DNA of 22,983 bases from Candidatus Aerophobus profundus SCGC AAA252-L23 (GTDB taxonomy: Bacteria > Aerophobota > Aerophobia > Aerophobales > Aerophobaceae): positions 1 to 22,983 of the forward strand of contig AQRW01000165.1 in assembly GCA_000402295.1 (NCBI GenBank), given 5' to 3'. Positions 22,818 to 22,983 of the stretch are shown here, piece after piece. The notes beneath the pieces are model-generated. The model did not search any database. It saw only the letters and a list, made by a program, of their open reading frames with translations, and was not told where the DNA came from. The translations under genes were made by a program, and so were the position numbers. Within the stretch, counting starts at the first letter, position 1; each line of letters starts with the position of its first letter.

Positions 22818-22846
22818 ATTATAAAGGAAATTTTTTCCGAAGTCAA
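22818..22846 (-). promoter_or_regulatory. Sigma-70-type promoter for transporter operon 3, with dyad in spacer
   Basis: On the minus strand TTGACT (22841-22846), a 17-base spacer and a perfect TATAAT (22818-22823). The spacer contains GGAAAAAATTTCC, an imperfect dyad similar in outline to GGAATATATTCC in the promoter at 19021. The leader to the ATG at 22788 is only about 22 bases. Confidence 0.75.
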
Positions 22847-22953
22847 ATTGTCGAGCTCTGCTTCATCATTTCCATTAACAGAACATATCCGGGCATAATT
22901 TTATCCCCTCAAAACTATGTTCGTCTATACTTCTTGCTCCTCATCGGCACTAA

Positions 22954-22983
22954 GTAGCCGCAGGTTTTAGCCTGCGTTTATTT
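22954..22983. repeat. REP/BIME-like paired-hairpin element D (cut by window edge)
   Basis: GTAGCC, then a palindrome with GCAGG/CCTGC arms (22960-22975), then GTTTATTT, which matches the reverse complement of the linker of element B. The sequence stops before the second hairpin. It is a copy of element B in the opposite orientation, with changed stem bases. Confidence 0.6.

Overview
The window (about 43-45% GC by eye) looks like a chromosomal segment of an uncultivated anaerobic bacterium with a two-membrane envelope. Two of the three solute-binding proteins have plain signal peptides without a clear lipobox, the large surface protein has no sortase motif, and the C1 enzymes (a MetF-type reductase, an AcsE-like methyl-H4folate methyltransferase and two UroD-fold methyltransferase-like proteins) fit a folate/corrinoid-using anaerobe. 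Lineages such as Atribacterota or Aerophobota are plausible, but no taxonomic marker is present and I do not assign one. No rRNA, tRNA, CRISPR array, intact transposase or phage gene was seen.

Layout. (1) 1-3175, + strand: the 3' part of a large secreted DUF11-repeat protein ending in an SdrD_B-like domain, then a small secreted protein. (2) 3229-10989, - strand: a C1/transport block. In transcription order it runs UroD-like protein, sugar-type binding protein, two CUT1 permeases, AcsE/MtrH-like pterin methyltransferase, second UroD-like protein, and then, beyond a 187-bp MITE-like element, a short MetF. A strong promoter lies just before the binding protein. (3) 11095-14056: an EamA/DMT transporter (-) with its own promoter and terminator, a repeat-littered 590-bp gap, and a MATE exporter (+). 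(4) 14120-17240, - strand: a second CUT1 sugar ABC operon (binding protein and two permeases, no ATPase) with a strong promoter. (5) 17241-19829: repeat-rich spacers around a GPP34 (GOLPH3-like) protein and a cupin (-), and a secreted 201-aa protein (+). (6) 19890-22788, - strand: a third sugar ABC operon of the ribose/CUT2 type, in the order single-domain ATPase, binding protein, permease, with a near-consensus promoter.

How it may work. The most interesting unit is the C1/transport block. A sugar-type importer shares an operon with enzymes whose relatives move methyl groups from methylated or methoxylated compounds through a corrinoid protein to H4folate, and MetF could then oxidise the methyl-H4folate. 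This suggests import and demethylation of a methylated carbohydrate-like compound. That is inference: no corrinoid protein is in the window, and the AcsE-like protein has Ala where Moorella AcsE has its folate-binding Asn199.

Regulatory patterns recur. All three ABC operons have a strong perfect hairpin between the binding-protein gene and the permease gene. All three have the same 11-base ribosome-binding-like block (AAAGGAGGTGA) well upstream of the binding-protein start. Four copies of a GTAG-hairpin-linker-hairpin-CTAC element, with differing stem sequences, sit in the spacers and at the right edge. They resemble REP/BIME elements.
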